The notes: generated from the sequence alone by a model not told the origin. A stretch of DNA of 64,000 nucleotides from Karalla daura (GCA_029224185.1 CM055189.1:25975957-26039956); one strand, 5' to 3'. Positions 10,840 to 20,560 are shown, counted from the first letter of the stretch. Numbers and translations are program-made.

Positions 10840-11625
10840 TGGGTAACTTGCCTAGTGGCCAGGTTCCTCCCGGGCCGGGGGAAAGCCTCACTTCTCCTTT
10901 TCATATTAAACTCAATAAATATTTGACCGTATTTTGTCCGGTAAACTGAGAACCTGCCGGTCAAGTTTTCCGGTGCCATATTTTTCTAGCGGAAGCTCTG
11001 CTTTCCAAGGTAGGCTATGCCGTGACATACCCATTTATACAACTACAATTTTGAAAAGGTACATTTACAATAATAATTTGTGGCTGCTGGCACCGCCAAA
11101 TTTATTCACTGACTTCACCGGGGTAAGGTCCTCGAGGTAAGGACTTGTTTTATTCTATATCAAGCTAATGAATCCCACAGGAACACATTAAGTTTTCAAC
11201 GCTCCGCTTTTAATCTGAAATGACAGGAAGTAGCCCAGTAGCATGTAGCTGCTGGTGTATGGTCGGTAGATCCCCACCGACAGCTGCACACAACACGGTA
11301 AGTGCGGCACGGTTTTATCGCTGAGCTGTGGCTAAACTTTACGTCGTATGTTAAAGAAACCTCCACCCTCTTGCTTTTCGTTTCAGTGAAAATATTTAAA
11401 TAATAACGGCGATTGTCGGCGACGATGACGTCATGCGATGCGGCTGTTTTTTATGTCTAAAATGGCTGTTCTCTGTGCTTCACTGTGTCTAATTGTTGAC
11501 ATATGACTACAAGTTATTTGATGAGTAAGTAAATCCCATCTTCTTTATTCAGTTGAAATGTTTTTTTTAATGGTTTCAGTCATCGTCGGCGACGTTGGTC
11601 TTATGTGACGTGACCAACGGTCGTT
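10840..11625 (+). promoter_or_regulatory. Candidate CpG-rich promoter with first-exon donor
   Basis: CpG density is raised compared with the AT-rich flanks. The stretch includes a perfect cAMP-response-type palindrome TGACGTCA at 11426-11433 and a repeated TCGGCGACG motif at about 11416 and 11586. The second motif lies beside an 8-bp inverted pair (CGTTGGTC / GACCAACG). A consensus 5' splice site GTAAGT lies at 11298-11303, which could end a non-coding first exon. Exon-like ORFs with good splice signals follow from 11676. No TATA box is evident, as is usual for CpG promoters. That this drives the downstream exons is inference. Confidence 0.4.
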
Positions 11626-11675
11626 CCCTCCTTTTTTTCCCTCGTTGAAATTACAAGGAATATTGTGTTTTGTAG

Positions 11676-12010
11676 GTGTCTTCCACTAAGATTTCTGTGG
11701 AGAGGGAGATTGTACTACCAACCACTCCAGGATCACCATGCTGGGTAATAGATATATTTCAATCTCGACATGTGTGTCGTTCTGTAATTCTGTAATTTCA
11801 TCATGATAAGCTTGACAACAGTGTATCTGTTGGGTCAGCACTGAAAGAAATGAGAATCAGGGAAATGCTCATGATACAGAGGTAAGTGTGATGGCATTCA
11901 CTTTGTCCTGTTTTCAGTTTTCTTGTGTTGCTATTCTTTTTTAAACAGAGATAAATTAGCCCTCCCAACGTGGAATGAGCCACATGACTGGCAGTCTCGA
12001 AAAGAGAAAG
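11676..12010 (+). CDS. Three phase-compatible candidate exons of an unknown gene
   Basis: Exon 1 (11676-11744) follows a TTTTGTAG acceptor, reads 23 codons (VSSTKISVEREIVLPTTPGS..) and ends at GTAATA in phase 0. Exon 2 (11811-11881) starts in phase 0 after a weaker AG, reads LDNSVSVGSALKEMRIREML.. and ends in phase 2 at a consensus GTAAGT. Exon 3 (11949-12010) follows TTTTTTAAACAG, restores the frame across the junction, reads DKLALPTWNEPHDWQSRKEK and ends at GTGACA in phase 1. Three exons joining without a frame break is unlikely by chance. The family is not recognised. It could be a host gene, a domesticated transposase accessory gene or an old intron-bearing element. Splice sites are seen; joining is inferred. 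Confidence 0.4.
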
Positions 12011-12721
12011 GTGACAACCGTCTGCATGCAGTTGTATAGGAATAGAAGGCTTCCAACTAGTGCACTGGACTTTCCCCTTGCAAATTCTCTGTCCATGAGA
12101 CTAATTGAGTTTCTGTATTTGTCAGATCAAAACACAACTGCATTAAAGTGAACTTGATTTTTGCAAGCTGGAGTTTTAAATTTATCAGCATCCCACTCTG
12201 CAAAATGTACTTTTTACTGATACTACACTTGTATGTCCTATTGCCACTGCTTACCATCTAATCTCCTCATTGCCCTTCTATTTCTGAGGAACAAGAGGGA
12301 ATGAGAGTGTGTGTCTGTTCATTCATATGTTAACATTGGGATAAGGATTGGCAAGCCTGTTGATATTCTGATAGCTTGAGTTTGATTGAATCCACTGTTT
12401 TTGAAGTTTTTCATGAAGGTTATTGAAGTTTTCCCCCCCATTTTATTTTCTGTTATTAATAGCCATGCTTATACTTTGGCATGCTTGACTGTTTTAGCTT
12501 TTTTATCACCTGCTTCATGTCATTTGCTACTTAGCATGTTACTCACTCGCACACGTGTGAACTATGAAGCTATGAACTTTGTGATAAAGTATTTAATAAA
12601 TGAGCGTCTGCTCTATTGCAACTGTGTGGGTGTCTTTAATTTAATACCTTGGTATTAACCTTAACCTCTATTTGCTATAGCTCAGATATTCTCATATAGC
12701 TTCAGTAAGACATTTAAGAGA

Positions 12722-12780
12722 AATAATAATAATAATTATTATTATAATAAAGAAATAATAATAATAATTATTTAATAATT
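12722..12780. repeat. AT-rich (AAT)n / (ATT)n tract, partly palindromic
   Basis: Runs of AAT and ATT units that mirror each other, just before the acceptor-like site at 12786-12787. Confidence 0.8.
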
Positions 12781-12787
12781 TGCTCAG

Positions 12788-12986
12788 ACAAACTGTCCAG
12801 AAAATCAAAACATTTAACAAGGACATGCAAGAAGGACCGTATGTCCTTTTGTTTATTGACTGCACAGAGGTCCATGTGCCTGGGTCAGAGAGGCCATTCA
12901 AACTGTATGACTATAAAAAGGAACTAGGGAGGGCATATTCCAGGATCACCTTCTTCATTTGTCTTGAAACAGATTTACTCTACTGA
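12788..12986 (+). CDS. Candidate exon or exon remnant of the same unknown gene
   Basis: After a TTTGCTCAG acceptor-like site the plus strand has an open frame of 66 codons that ends at TGA 12984-12986. It contains GPYVLLFIDCTEVHVPGSER and PFKLYDYKKELGRAYSRITF, which read like a folded domain with regular hydrophobic spacing. Its phase (needs phase 2) does not match the phase 1 end of the exon at 12010, so a missing exon, a different acceptor or a frameshift is required. I faintly associate the pattern with proteins that fish genome annotations label G2/M-phase-specific E3 ligase-like, many of which look transposon-borne, but I cannot verify this. Confidence 0.35.
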
Positions 12987-13040
12987 AGGATACATCTTCA
13001 GTATCTATAGGGTCTGATTATTTTTGGGGGATTTTCACAG

Positions 13041-13504
13041 CAATGAATGATACCTCAGACTTAGACTCTGAAATTATAATTGCATCAAGGAGTGCAGCTG
13101 AATTCAACCAAGCTGACTCCGTGGTACACCAATTATTGAAGTAAATAAATACATTTATGTATTTCCTCTCAGGTTTTTGAACCACAACACCAAAGCACTC
13201 CCAAAGACAAAAAGACAAAGACTCCCAAAGATGAAAGGTCGGCACATGTTGGCATCTAGCATTTGTCAGTGAGTTTTTAATAGACTGTTGTCGTCCTGAA
13301 GGACAGTAATAATTAATATAGTATTTTTTAAATCAATTTTATGCACCAGGACATTCAGCAACAATTCAGTCTGGGCAGGTACTATGGCAGACTGGCAGGC
13401 TAATGTTTCTTACTTTCATTTTAATATGTTTTTCAGATAGTAATATCTGACCCAGAGGATATTGATCCGCCTGAAAGAAACCCAGCTGAGAGCTCTTGCT
13501 GCCG
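13041..13504 (+). CDS. Three further candidate exons, frame partly broken
   Basis: Exon at 13041-13140 (acceptor TTTTCACAG, donor GTAAAT) reads MNDTSDLDSEIIIASRSAAE.. and is acidic and serine-rich. An alternative donor at 13124 gives phase 0. Exon at 13173-13237 (acceptor TTTCCTCTCAG) then reads VFEPQHQSTPKDKKTKTPKD with that donor, a lysine-rich linker. Exon at 13437-13504 (acceptor TGTTTTTCAG, consensus donor GTAAGT) reads IVISDPEDIDPPERNPAES.., acidic, and needs phase 0, which the preceding exon does not supply. Either an exon boundary is misjudged or a one- or two-base indel has broken the gene. The composition suggests a disordered, nuclear-type region. No known domain is seen. Confidence 0.35.
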
Positions 13505-13671
13505 GTAAGTACACATGATAGCGTCTCATGTAATTTACATTAAATAAATCAGGAAAAAATGTTTTGTTAGATGTTTTAACATGGAAACATCATTCCCCAA
13601 CAGTAAATACACAGCTGTATGCACCAGGTGTTGAGGTAGAGGATTGGTGATCTGGTTGCATTTAGTGTGGA

Positions 13672-13688
13672 CCCTAACCCTAACCCTG
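13672..13688. repeat. Short interstitial CCCTAA repeat
   Basis: CCCTAACCCTAACCCT, about two and a half telomere-type units. Too short to imply a telomere fusion. Confidence 0.7.
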
Positions 13689-13959
13689 TTCATTATACAG
13701 CAACACAACAACCCAGTACCAGGGGCTATAAACAGCACACCTGACGTGCATTCAGACAGCCCGGCCTGTCACGGCTGCTGTCAGTAGTGCTCATTGTCTC
13801 CACAACAACAATAAACAACAACTTCAGTGGACTCACATGCTTCATCAAAGCAAGCAAGACAAAATACGGACTGTAATCACATCAAAACAAACACAGATTG
13901 CTAACTGGGCTGTTCAGTAACTATTAAGATGTGTAAAGAAAAAAAATGCATTTTGCTCA

Positions 13960-14241
13960 CCCTATCTGAAGGATATCCGTGAATCCTGTGGTAACCCATG
14001 GATTGTTCAGTGAGCATGAATTCGTGTCAAAAAGGAGACAGGGCCAGCAAAAATATCGTTGGAAGTTTAGCGCTTCCCACTAGCCACTCAGTGGGACATA
14101 ATTCTCCTCATTGAATGTCCGAAAACCTTCCTTCCTCTCAGTACGGAGATTTGGTTTTGGTGTTGGTCTCCCATCAGATTTAATTTCGAGTTTCTGCTCA
14201 AGAAGCAGTTTAGTAAAATTGTTTTTAACCAAATATTCCAT
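13960..14241 (-). pseudogene. hAT (ZMYM1-like) transposase, N-terminal fragment
   Basis: The minus strand from ATG at 14241 reads MEYLVKNNFTKLLLEQKLEI, then FRTFNEENYV, and after a frame change WLVGSAKLPTIFCWPCLLFD. The pattern of a conserved Trp, then a CWPCLLF cysteine pair, is the zinc-binding N-terminal region of ZMYM1/TTF-type hAT transposases common in fish. A GTGAGC splice-donor-like site follows at about 13957. At least one frameshift and a stop near 14080 break it, and the RNase H-like domain is absent. It lies antisense to, and between, the candidate exons at 13.5 and 15.1 kb, so it probably inserted there. Confidence 0.65.
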
Positions 14242-14630
14242 ATCCCCGCCCACCATAATTGCGCTCTCTGGCTACCCGGAAGTCAACTCAAATCTTTTGT
14301 TATTCGTCGTATCAGTGACGTTAAGGTTGACGTACTGTGATTTGAGTTCCTGGCTTCCCTTGACTCCATCCTGACCAGTCACAGGGAAGCAGTGAAAACA
14401 ATAGTCTTATCTGATTGGTTAATAATTAATATTAAAAAATAAACTGACGACAGCATTTTCAACGCTCATTCACCACATAACCTTTAGAGGGGCGCTGTTT
14501 CACACACCATAAACGCTCAAATAAATAATAACAAGAGAGACGAGAGGGAAACGACAGCAACACAACACAGAAGGCTTGCGAAAACTGCTTAAAGAAGGGT
14601 TTTTATTAAATGACGTTACATTCTGAAAAA

Positions 14631-14690
14631 AATGAGGAAGCCTGGCTTCCCTTGGCTTCTGCAAGAAAACGCCACTGCTGCTTTGCTGAC
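14631..14690 (-). mobile_element. hAT-like terminal sequence of the 14 kb element
   Basis: A duplicated GGAAGCC/GGCTTCC motif leads to CGCCACTG at 14676-14683, whose reverse complement CAGTGGCG is a usual hAT end. It lies on the 5' side of the antisense hAT coding fragment and resembles the end at 9936-9992. The opposite end of the element was not found. Confidence 0.45.
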
Positions 14691-15089
14691 CCCTGACCCC
14701 TGGCTGGCTTGGAACTTGAGAGACTCTACTAACCTCACCTCAGCCCTTCAAGGAGTAAAAAGAGACAAAAAGAAAGTCAAACGTTGGCCTACTGGGCAGA
14801 CTATCTCCTTGACTGTGAAGGTTCACATGTTTTTTTTGTAACTTACCTGTAAAACGGTGGTAATGGTATGTTTAACTTTTTATTTTGCAGAAGGCGAGGC
14901 TGCAGTGTGGAGGATGTTTTGATGTTTTCATCATGTTTACTGGGAGTTCACTTCACCCTTCTGGCTTGGAACCATTGACACAAATACAAAAGTTTTTGGA
15001 CGACTCTCAATTGCCAACGGCAAATACATGTGGAATCCAATAGGAGAGAGGTTGTTGGGTCACGTGTTCCAGAGATCTTCAGAACTGTC

Positions 15090-15650
15090 ATGGAGGAGCA
15101 GATCGTGAATGCAGTGTCTCAGTTCCCCGAGCTTTGGGACATAAAACGTAAAAACCATTGTGACATCGTCAAAAAGGCAGATAGATGGAGGGAGATTAGT
15201 AGAAATTTGGAAATACCAGGTTTGTAGAAAGTGGTAGAAAGATGGCAGATGTGATTTTGGCATGTGATTTTAGCAAGAAAAATGCTTAAAATACAATATA
15301 GCATAGGCACACAGCTTCACATGAAAAATACATCAGCCTCATATATTCATACAACATATTTTATTTAAAAACCTTCTGTTCATACGTTATCAGTCACAGT
15401 TCATTGTGGAATAGTTTTCAAAACATGTATTTGACAATTTACAGTGGAGGAGTTAAAGAAAACCTCAGGGACCGCTACATAAAAGAGCGAAAGGCAGCGA
15501 GGGAAAGAGCAGCTCAGCCAGAGCCAACCTGGAGGTAGTACCGAATAATGACCTTTTTGGATCAGTGGGGGAAAGGGGGACCTCTACAAACTTCTCACAG
15601 TCATCCAGCTCCATTTCCCACACCCCAGCCTGGTTCAAGCCCTGGCACGC
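15090..15650 (+). pseudogene. MADF / Myb-SANT-like domain gene remnant, two exons
   Basis: From ATG 15090 the frame reads MEEQIVNAVSQFPELWDIKR, then KKADRWREISRNLEIP, the first two helices of a MADF-type DNA-binding domain (conserved Trp, the FPELWD-like motif, and W-E-I). It ends at a CAG|GTTTGT donor (15219/15220). After the TTTACAG acceptor (15443-15444) the frame continues VEELK, then, shifted, NLRDRYIKERKAARERAA, W, and after an in-frame TAG (15536-15538) YRIMTFLDQW, the last MADF helix. A proline/serine-rich linker follows. MADF proteins occur as host transcription regulators and as the second ORF of PIF/Harbinger transposons. The shift and stop indicate a pseudogene unless the exon junction is different. 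Confidence 0.65.
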
Positions 15651-15764
15651 CCCTGGATGATGGTGAAGGCACCTTCACCCTCAGTTTGTCTGTGGTTGCC
15701 GCAGAGGAGTGCGAGATGTCCACACCAGGCACCTCATCCTTTGATGAGGTCTGCCAGCCGTCGT

Positions 15765-15895
15765 TTGCTCTCATGCTGCCTGCGCCTTTGAACTGGCCTG
15801 CCTTTGTCTCTGGACTTTCCGTATCTCTCTGGGTCTGTCTCCTGGTAGTCCCACTAGCACTCGTGTTCTGACTGTCCTTGCTCTCCTGTCAACCC
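15765..15895 (+). repeat. LTR-like pyrimidine-rich fragment, copy 1
   Basis: Contains CGTTTGCTCTC, a TGCCTGCG block, CTGCCTTTGTCTCTGGACTT and further C/T-rich sequence in the same order as 37020-37165. This style is typical of the 3' part of fish gypsy LTRs. It interrupts the MADF linker region. Confidence 0.5.
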
Positions 15896-15897
15896 TG

Positions 15898-16074
15898 TTC
15901 AACCTGGCCAATACCAGAAGAAGGGGAAGAAACATCATTGGCTACAGAGCCATTATACATGTTCCTGGCGAACGTGTTGGGAGCATCACAATGTGTGCTG
16001 TCATCTCAAAAATGCATGGTGTCCTCCACTGTCATGCCAACCTTGGACCATATAACACAGCCCATATTTTTTAA
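15898..16074 (+). pseudogene. IS630/Tc1-like DDE transposase fragment
   Basis: In the frame starting at 15898 the sequence reads FNLANTRRRGRNIIGYRAII, then HVPGERVGSITMCAVISKMH and GVLHCHANLGPYNTAHIF before a TAA at 16072-16074. From memory this is the central strand region of a DDE-superfamily transposase found in many fish contigs, ending in GPYNTAHI. Only about 58 residues remain. The catalytic acids upstream and downstream are not present, so it is a short dead remnant. Its link with the MADF region just upstream is unknown; PIF/Harbinger elements pair a MADF gene with a DDE gene, but this fragment does not look Harbinger-like. Confidence 0.5.
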
Positions 16075-17340
16075 TGCAATTTTCTTGCTCAGTTTAATGT
16101 TTTTTTTGTGTGAGCATATTTCTGTTCATTGCAATGTAAATACATCTGCTGTGCATATGTTGCACTGACATTTTTTTTCATGTTGAACTATTTTAGCATT
16201 ATGGCAAGCATACTAAAGATGAGAGTGCTTTACATTATGACACAATGGCAGCAGTGTGTAGTTGGTGAGAGAAAAATCTGTTAATATGCATGGCATGTGC
16301 AACTTGGTGCAAAAGTTTGATTTTGCATGAACCAAGCCTTTGATTTGCTTTTACTTTTATTTCATTTTTTCAAGTCTTTGCTCTTCTCAACCAGATATAC
16401 TTCTGGTCTGAGCAGTTATGTGTTCAGAAAACAACACACACAATAAGAACATACAGCAGTGATATGTTTGGATGATGTTGGCATGGGCGAATCAAAATAA
16501 ATTTCAGTTTGTTAGGCTTTCTGCACACAGAGACATTTGCAAGATGCACTCACACAGTGCTCAAACATATACATGCACACCCTAAAACCCTTAAGGTATG
16601 ACACACAGATTTCCACATTAGACCCCATAATCTAATTCATCTCTATCATTTTACAAATCGAATCATGACACACTACTCATATTCAATCACCAAACCTCCA
16701 GCCTTTTAGTTTAGCCTCTCAAACCACCATGTAAAAGCTTCATCATGGGTCTCACTGATGAAATTATCCTTTATTGCCCCCCCTCCTCCTTCACCTCATC
16801 TCTGCAACTCTCACTCTAGCTGGTGTGTCTTACTTGAAGGAGTGTGCAGATTTAATTTACAGCAGGACTCATGAGCCACTTAGTGCAGTCTCTCTCCATG
16901 TGCAAGGACTGATTGATTTGGTCTGATCTTGTTATCTTGGCATGTGGTCGTTTTATAGGCCTCTTTGTTCTCTCACTTGTCTCTAAGTATTTCTATCTGC
17001 ATCCCCTTGCTTCATGTCATTTCATTCCTCTGTATAGTCTCTCTCTCTCTCTGTCTGTCTTTCTTTCTCTTACTTTGTGTTTGTGAGTATGGGTCCACAG
17101 TAACTCCAATAAGATAACAAAATCCCTTTATTTTCAGTTGGACTGCAATACTTTTTCAGTTGGACAGAAATGCTTTGCTCCATGTTACAATATAACATGG
17201 AATACATACCATCTCCCACCGAGATGACGATAAATAAAATACCTTTTATTATTTTAACTTGAGCAGACTTGAACTTGCATTCTTGAATGATCTCTATCAA
17301 GAGGGGACCTCCAAATACTAGTGATACTGTCTGCAGCCAT
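16075..17340. other. Intergenic stretch, no gene seen
   Basis: AT-rich unique-looking DNA with a short CT repeat at about 17038-17066. No coding signal. Confidence 0.5.
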
Positions 17341-17342
17341 TA

Positions 17343-17373
17343 TTTCGCCCAATCAGTATCTCTGATTGGGTGA
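17343..17373. repeat. 13-bp inverted repeat
   Basis: TTCGCCCAATCAG and CTGATTGGGTGAA face each other around five bases with one mismatch. Contains inverted CCAAT motifs. Confidence 0.8.
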
Positions 17374-17454
17374 ATTACTATGGTTATTTAACTTTAATGT
17401 TTAAACGTTTTTCTGTAATAGAGACATTAAATATTCATGGCCACTGGAATTACA

Positions 17455-17560
17455 AAATGAAATAAAGCTGCAAGCAGCTATGCATGGGTCTTCCCACCAT
17501 TCACACAACTGGGCACTGGCAACCACAGGGTTAATGCAGATCATATGCCTTCCCAAGACT
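17455..17560 (+). repeat. Dispersed teleost repeat (GCTGCAAGCAGC type)
   Basis: AATAAAGCTGCAAGCAGCTA, followed by a GGGTCTTCCC segment, matches from memory the head of a widely dispersed fish repeat. GCTGCAAGCAGC is itself palindromic. Confidence 0.5.
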
Positions 17561-17799
17561 CACCTCTTTTTTAGCATGCTTAAAAAGGATTCTGCCCTGG
17601 GCTGAGCAGTTTCAATGTGATTCAGTGTAGATGATAATACAGTAGCTGCACGTTGACACTGTATATATAATATTTCATGTATACATTGGTGTTGCTGTTC
17701 TCTCTCTCTTTCAACCCTCTCTCTTATCCACAACCCCCTCTTTCTCTTCTCAAACTTAACCAATCAAGGCAAAGGCCACCCACAACTCCACTTCTCTCC

Positions 17800-18290
17800 A
17801 ACTCCACTTCACACCCTTTTGGTTATACCAGTCATCTTCACCTCTCCACCAATTAGCTGAATACTTATGCACACTTCTTAGGTTCACTCCTTGCCAGATT
17901 GTCACCATTTCCTTGTGATGCTTTCCAGCACTTACCTAGTCTTTGATCTCCAGTTGCCGACCCATTTTACTCTCAACTCCTCTCTTTGTCTCTGTTCCAG
18001 GCAAACCAGTCCATCCGGTGGTTTGTTCACCACGTGGCTGCTTCCTGGCTCTCAGAACTGCTCACCCTCCATCCTCCTCCTTGCCTCAATTCCTCGATCT
18101 GCCTGCTCACGTCTGTTCGAGCCTCAATCCCTCCCTCCTGGGTGGCCGCTGCTTCAGTTCCTGAATACTCCCTGTTCCTGGCAACCAGTCCCTTAAGTTC
18201 CCCGTCCTTGACTTCCAGCACCTTTAATCAACTCTGCAGTCCAACCTGTGCTCCGTGTTGCATGTGGGTCCCAGAGAGTCCCCATGACAG
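17800..18290 (+). repeat. Probable 5' LTR (part) of the gypsy element
   Basis: C/T-rich sequence with repeated CTGCC/CCTGG blocks immediately precedes the gag start, in the style of fish gypsy U5 regions. A TGACAGTACAATCTGGCCA segment (18288-18304) sits between it and gag, where the primer-binding region is expected. No second LTR is available for comparison. Confidence 0.45.
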
Positions 18291-18305
18291 TACAATCTGG
18301 CCATG

Positions 18306-18960
18306 ATGGACCCAGCACATGGCTCATCTCCTTCCGCTAAGGAGCGGCTGGGACAGGTGGAAGACAGTCCCTCATGGCTCACCTGTCTCCTCCTGTGGCC
18401 GTGCCTGTTCTAGACCCAGCACCGGTGGTCCCTCCGGCTCTGCCAGCCATCGCTGATGCTCCTGAACCAAGGCTGGAAGGTCCGGAGCATTTCAGTGGGG
18501 ATTGAGAGTCGGTGGGTCCATACCTCACAAACAGCTCTTCAGTCTCCAGCCCCGTACGTTTGCCTCGGAACTCACTAAGGTGGTCTATGTCATCAACCAT
18601 CTCTCCCGGAGGGCGCGTCTCTGGGGCACTGCTGAATGGGACCATTTTCCACCTTTTCTGCGGAGCTCCGAAAGGTCTTCAGATTCCAACAGAGCGGCTC
18701 TGCAGTCTCAAGCGATCTGTTAACAACCCGGCAGGGTTCGCAGACAGTGGCGGACTACTCATAGAGTTTCGGACTCGAGCCAGCCTGAGAGATTGGTCCG
18801 GAGCAGCTCTGCGGGAGGTCTACTGTATCTCCATGGGTTGGCGGACTATGTGAAAGATGAGTTAGTTTCTCATGACATCCCCTCCACCCTGGACGGACTG
18901 ATAGAACTAACTGTCCGCATAGACTCGTGGCGCGCAGACAAGCTCTCTTCCATGACAGCA
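18306..18960 (+). pseudogene. gypsy gag remnant
   Basis: An ATG at 18306 begins MDPAHGSS and stops after about 36 codons. Gag-type sequence then resumes in shifted frames: a run with ASELTKVVYVINHLSRRARL and WGTAEWD, and later RTRASLRDWSG, HGLADYVKDELVSHD and LDGLIELTVRIDSW. These are recognisable as the retrotransposon capsid-like region of fish gypsy elements. At least three frame breaks are visible. No zinc knuckle is seen. Confidence 0.7.
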
Positions 18961-18984
18961 GTGGCCTGCAGTTTTAGATGTTTC

Positions 18985-19335
18985 TGCACCAGAGTTTCAG
19001 TCAACGGATCCGGAGCCGGAACCCATGCAGCTGGCGATGCCAGCATCATGGATGAGGAGTTGGCTTTGCAGTTCGGGTTAAAGAGGGAGGTTTTGCCTCG
19101 TCCATTACCCGTTCGAGCTCTGGATGGTCATATCCTGGGAACTGTTACCCACCTGACCTCTCCAATTCAACGTCAACTGTGAGGTAATTAGACTGAGACA
19201 CTACAATTTCTTTTGCTTCCTTCATCTCATATCCCGTGATTTTTGGTTTTCCATGGCTACGACTCCATAGACTGGGTTTCAGGAGTAATTCTGGAATGGA
19301 GTTCTTTCTGTAAGCAGCGCTGTCAGCTCCATCCA
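18985..19335 (+). pseudogene. gypsy protease remnant
   Basis: The frame reads MDEELALQFGLKREVLPRPL, then RALDGHILGTVTHLT, and, shifted, ETLQFLLLPSSHPVIFGFPW. This is the aspartic-protease region that lies between gag and reverse transcriptase. The catalytic Asp-Ser-Gly triplet expected just before MDEEL is not readable. Stops at about 19180-19190 break the frame. Confidence 0.65.
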
Positions 19336-20560
19336 GGGGGCAGTGTTTCACCTGTATCACTTCCTGACCTGAAAGGAGTTCCTTTGGAGTGCAAGGATTT
19401 CGTTCAAGTTTTTAGGAAAGCCAAGGCAACATGTCTACCTCCTCACCAATTTTATGATTGCTCCATCGATCTTCGCCCAGGGACCTCCTAGGGGCCATCT
19501 GTACTCACTGTCTGAACCCGAACGCAATGCTATGGAGGAATATATCAGTGACTCTCTTGTGACAATCTTCATCTCCAGCAGGGGCAGGATTCTCTTTTGT
19601 CAAAAAAAAGACGGATCACTGAGACCCTGTATTGATTATCGAGGTCGCCATCACCATCAAAAACAGATATCCGATTCCTTCACTTTCTTTTGCGTTTGAA
19701 CTTCTCCAAGGGGCCACAATTTTTTCAAAACTGGACCTCCACAACGCCTATCATCTCATGAGAATCAGGGAGGGGGACAAGTGGAAGACTTTCAATACAC
19801 CATCTGGACATTATGAGTTCCGCGTCATGCAGTTTGGATTAACAAATGCTCCAGCAGTCTTCCAGTCCTTCATCAGCGATGTTCATCGGGATGTGTTGAA
19901 TCATTTTGTTTTCATCTATTTGGACGATATTTTGAATTTTTCTCATTCCCGTGAGGAACATATTCATCATGTCCAGTCTGTTCTCCAGCGTCTACTCGCT
20001 CACGCGCCATTTGTCAAAGCTGAGAAATGCGAGTTTCATGTCTCCACAGTTTCTTCCTTGGGGAGTATAATCGCCAAAGGCATCATCCACATGGATCCAG
20101 CAAAGGTTTCCGCTGTCACCTCTTGGCCAATTCCCACAGACCGGAAGCAGCTCCAGCGGTTCTTGGGGTTCGCCGACTTCTACCGTCGCTTCATCAGGAA
20201 CTACAGCACCATTGCAGTCCCGTTGATGGCTTTGACCTCTACCTGGACTTCATTTCTATGGACAGATGCAGCTGCCATAGCTTTTCAGACTCGAATAGAC
20301 CGTTTCACCTCCGCACCCATCCTTCAAATGCCAGATCCCGAGCGTCAGTTTGTGGTTAGGGTGGATGCGTCCCACTTAGGGGTGGGAGCCATTCTGTCTC
20401 AACGTTCGAATACAGATAACAAGCTACACCCTTGTGCTTTTCTCTCTCTACGCCTTACCCCAGCAGAGCGGAATTATGACATTGGTAACAGAGAGTTGCT
20501 AGCGGTAAATCTGGCCCTAGAGGCATTGGTTGGAGGGGGCTAAGGATGATGTTTATTAGC
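19335..20560 (+). pseudogene. gypsy reverse transcriptase and partial RNase H
   Basis: The N-terminal RT part (PLECKDFVQVFRKAKATCLP, then KKDGSLRPCIDYRG) lies in two shifted frames at 19380-19650. The rest is one clean 303-codon frame, 19632-20543. In it are FSKLDLHNAYHLMRI (finger/palm motif), FGLTNAPAVFQ, the catalytic FIYLDDIL with the two Asp at about residues 98-99, FLGFADFYRRFI (thumb), and the RNase H start VVRVDASHLGVGAILS. RNase H stops soon after NRELLAV, and a one-base shift near 20530 is followed by unrelated sequence. The conserved core suggests it decayed later than gag, but it is inactive. Confidence 0.85.

Larger units (their letters stand above)
17800..20560 (+). mobile_element. 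Decayed Ty3/gypsy LTR retrotransposon, 3' truncated
   Basis: Order on the plus strand is LTR-like region, gag, protease, reverse transcriptase and the beginning of RNase H, the normal gypsy order. Every ORF is broken by stops or shifts. Homology ends abruptly in RNase H near 20550; no integrase or 3' LTR is seen in the following 2 kb. The left limit of the LTR is a guess. The element cannot move by itself. Confidence 0.8.

Noticed and set aside
10536..10979. 147-codon minus ORF with Ser-Leu-Thr-His and Thr-His runs
   Set aside because: Most of it is the compound microsatellite; the short non-repeat ends show no domain.
13672..13688. Telomere-type CCCTAA repeat as a sign of chromosome fusion
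   Set aside because: Only about two and a half units; such short tracts occur by chance and in microsatellites.
14111..14374. 87-codon plus-strand ORF
   Set aside because: Shadow of the hAT N-terminal fragment, which reads on the minus strand.
18379..18645. 88-codon minus ORF
   Set aside because: Antisense to the gypsy gag remnant, Gly/Thr-rich by composition.
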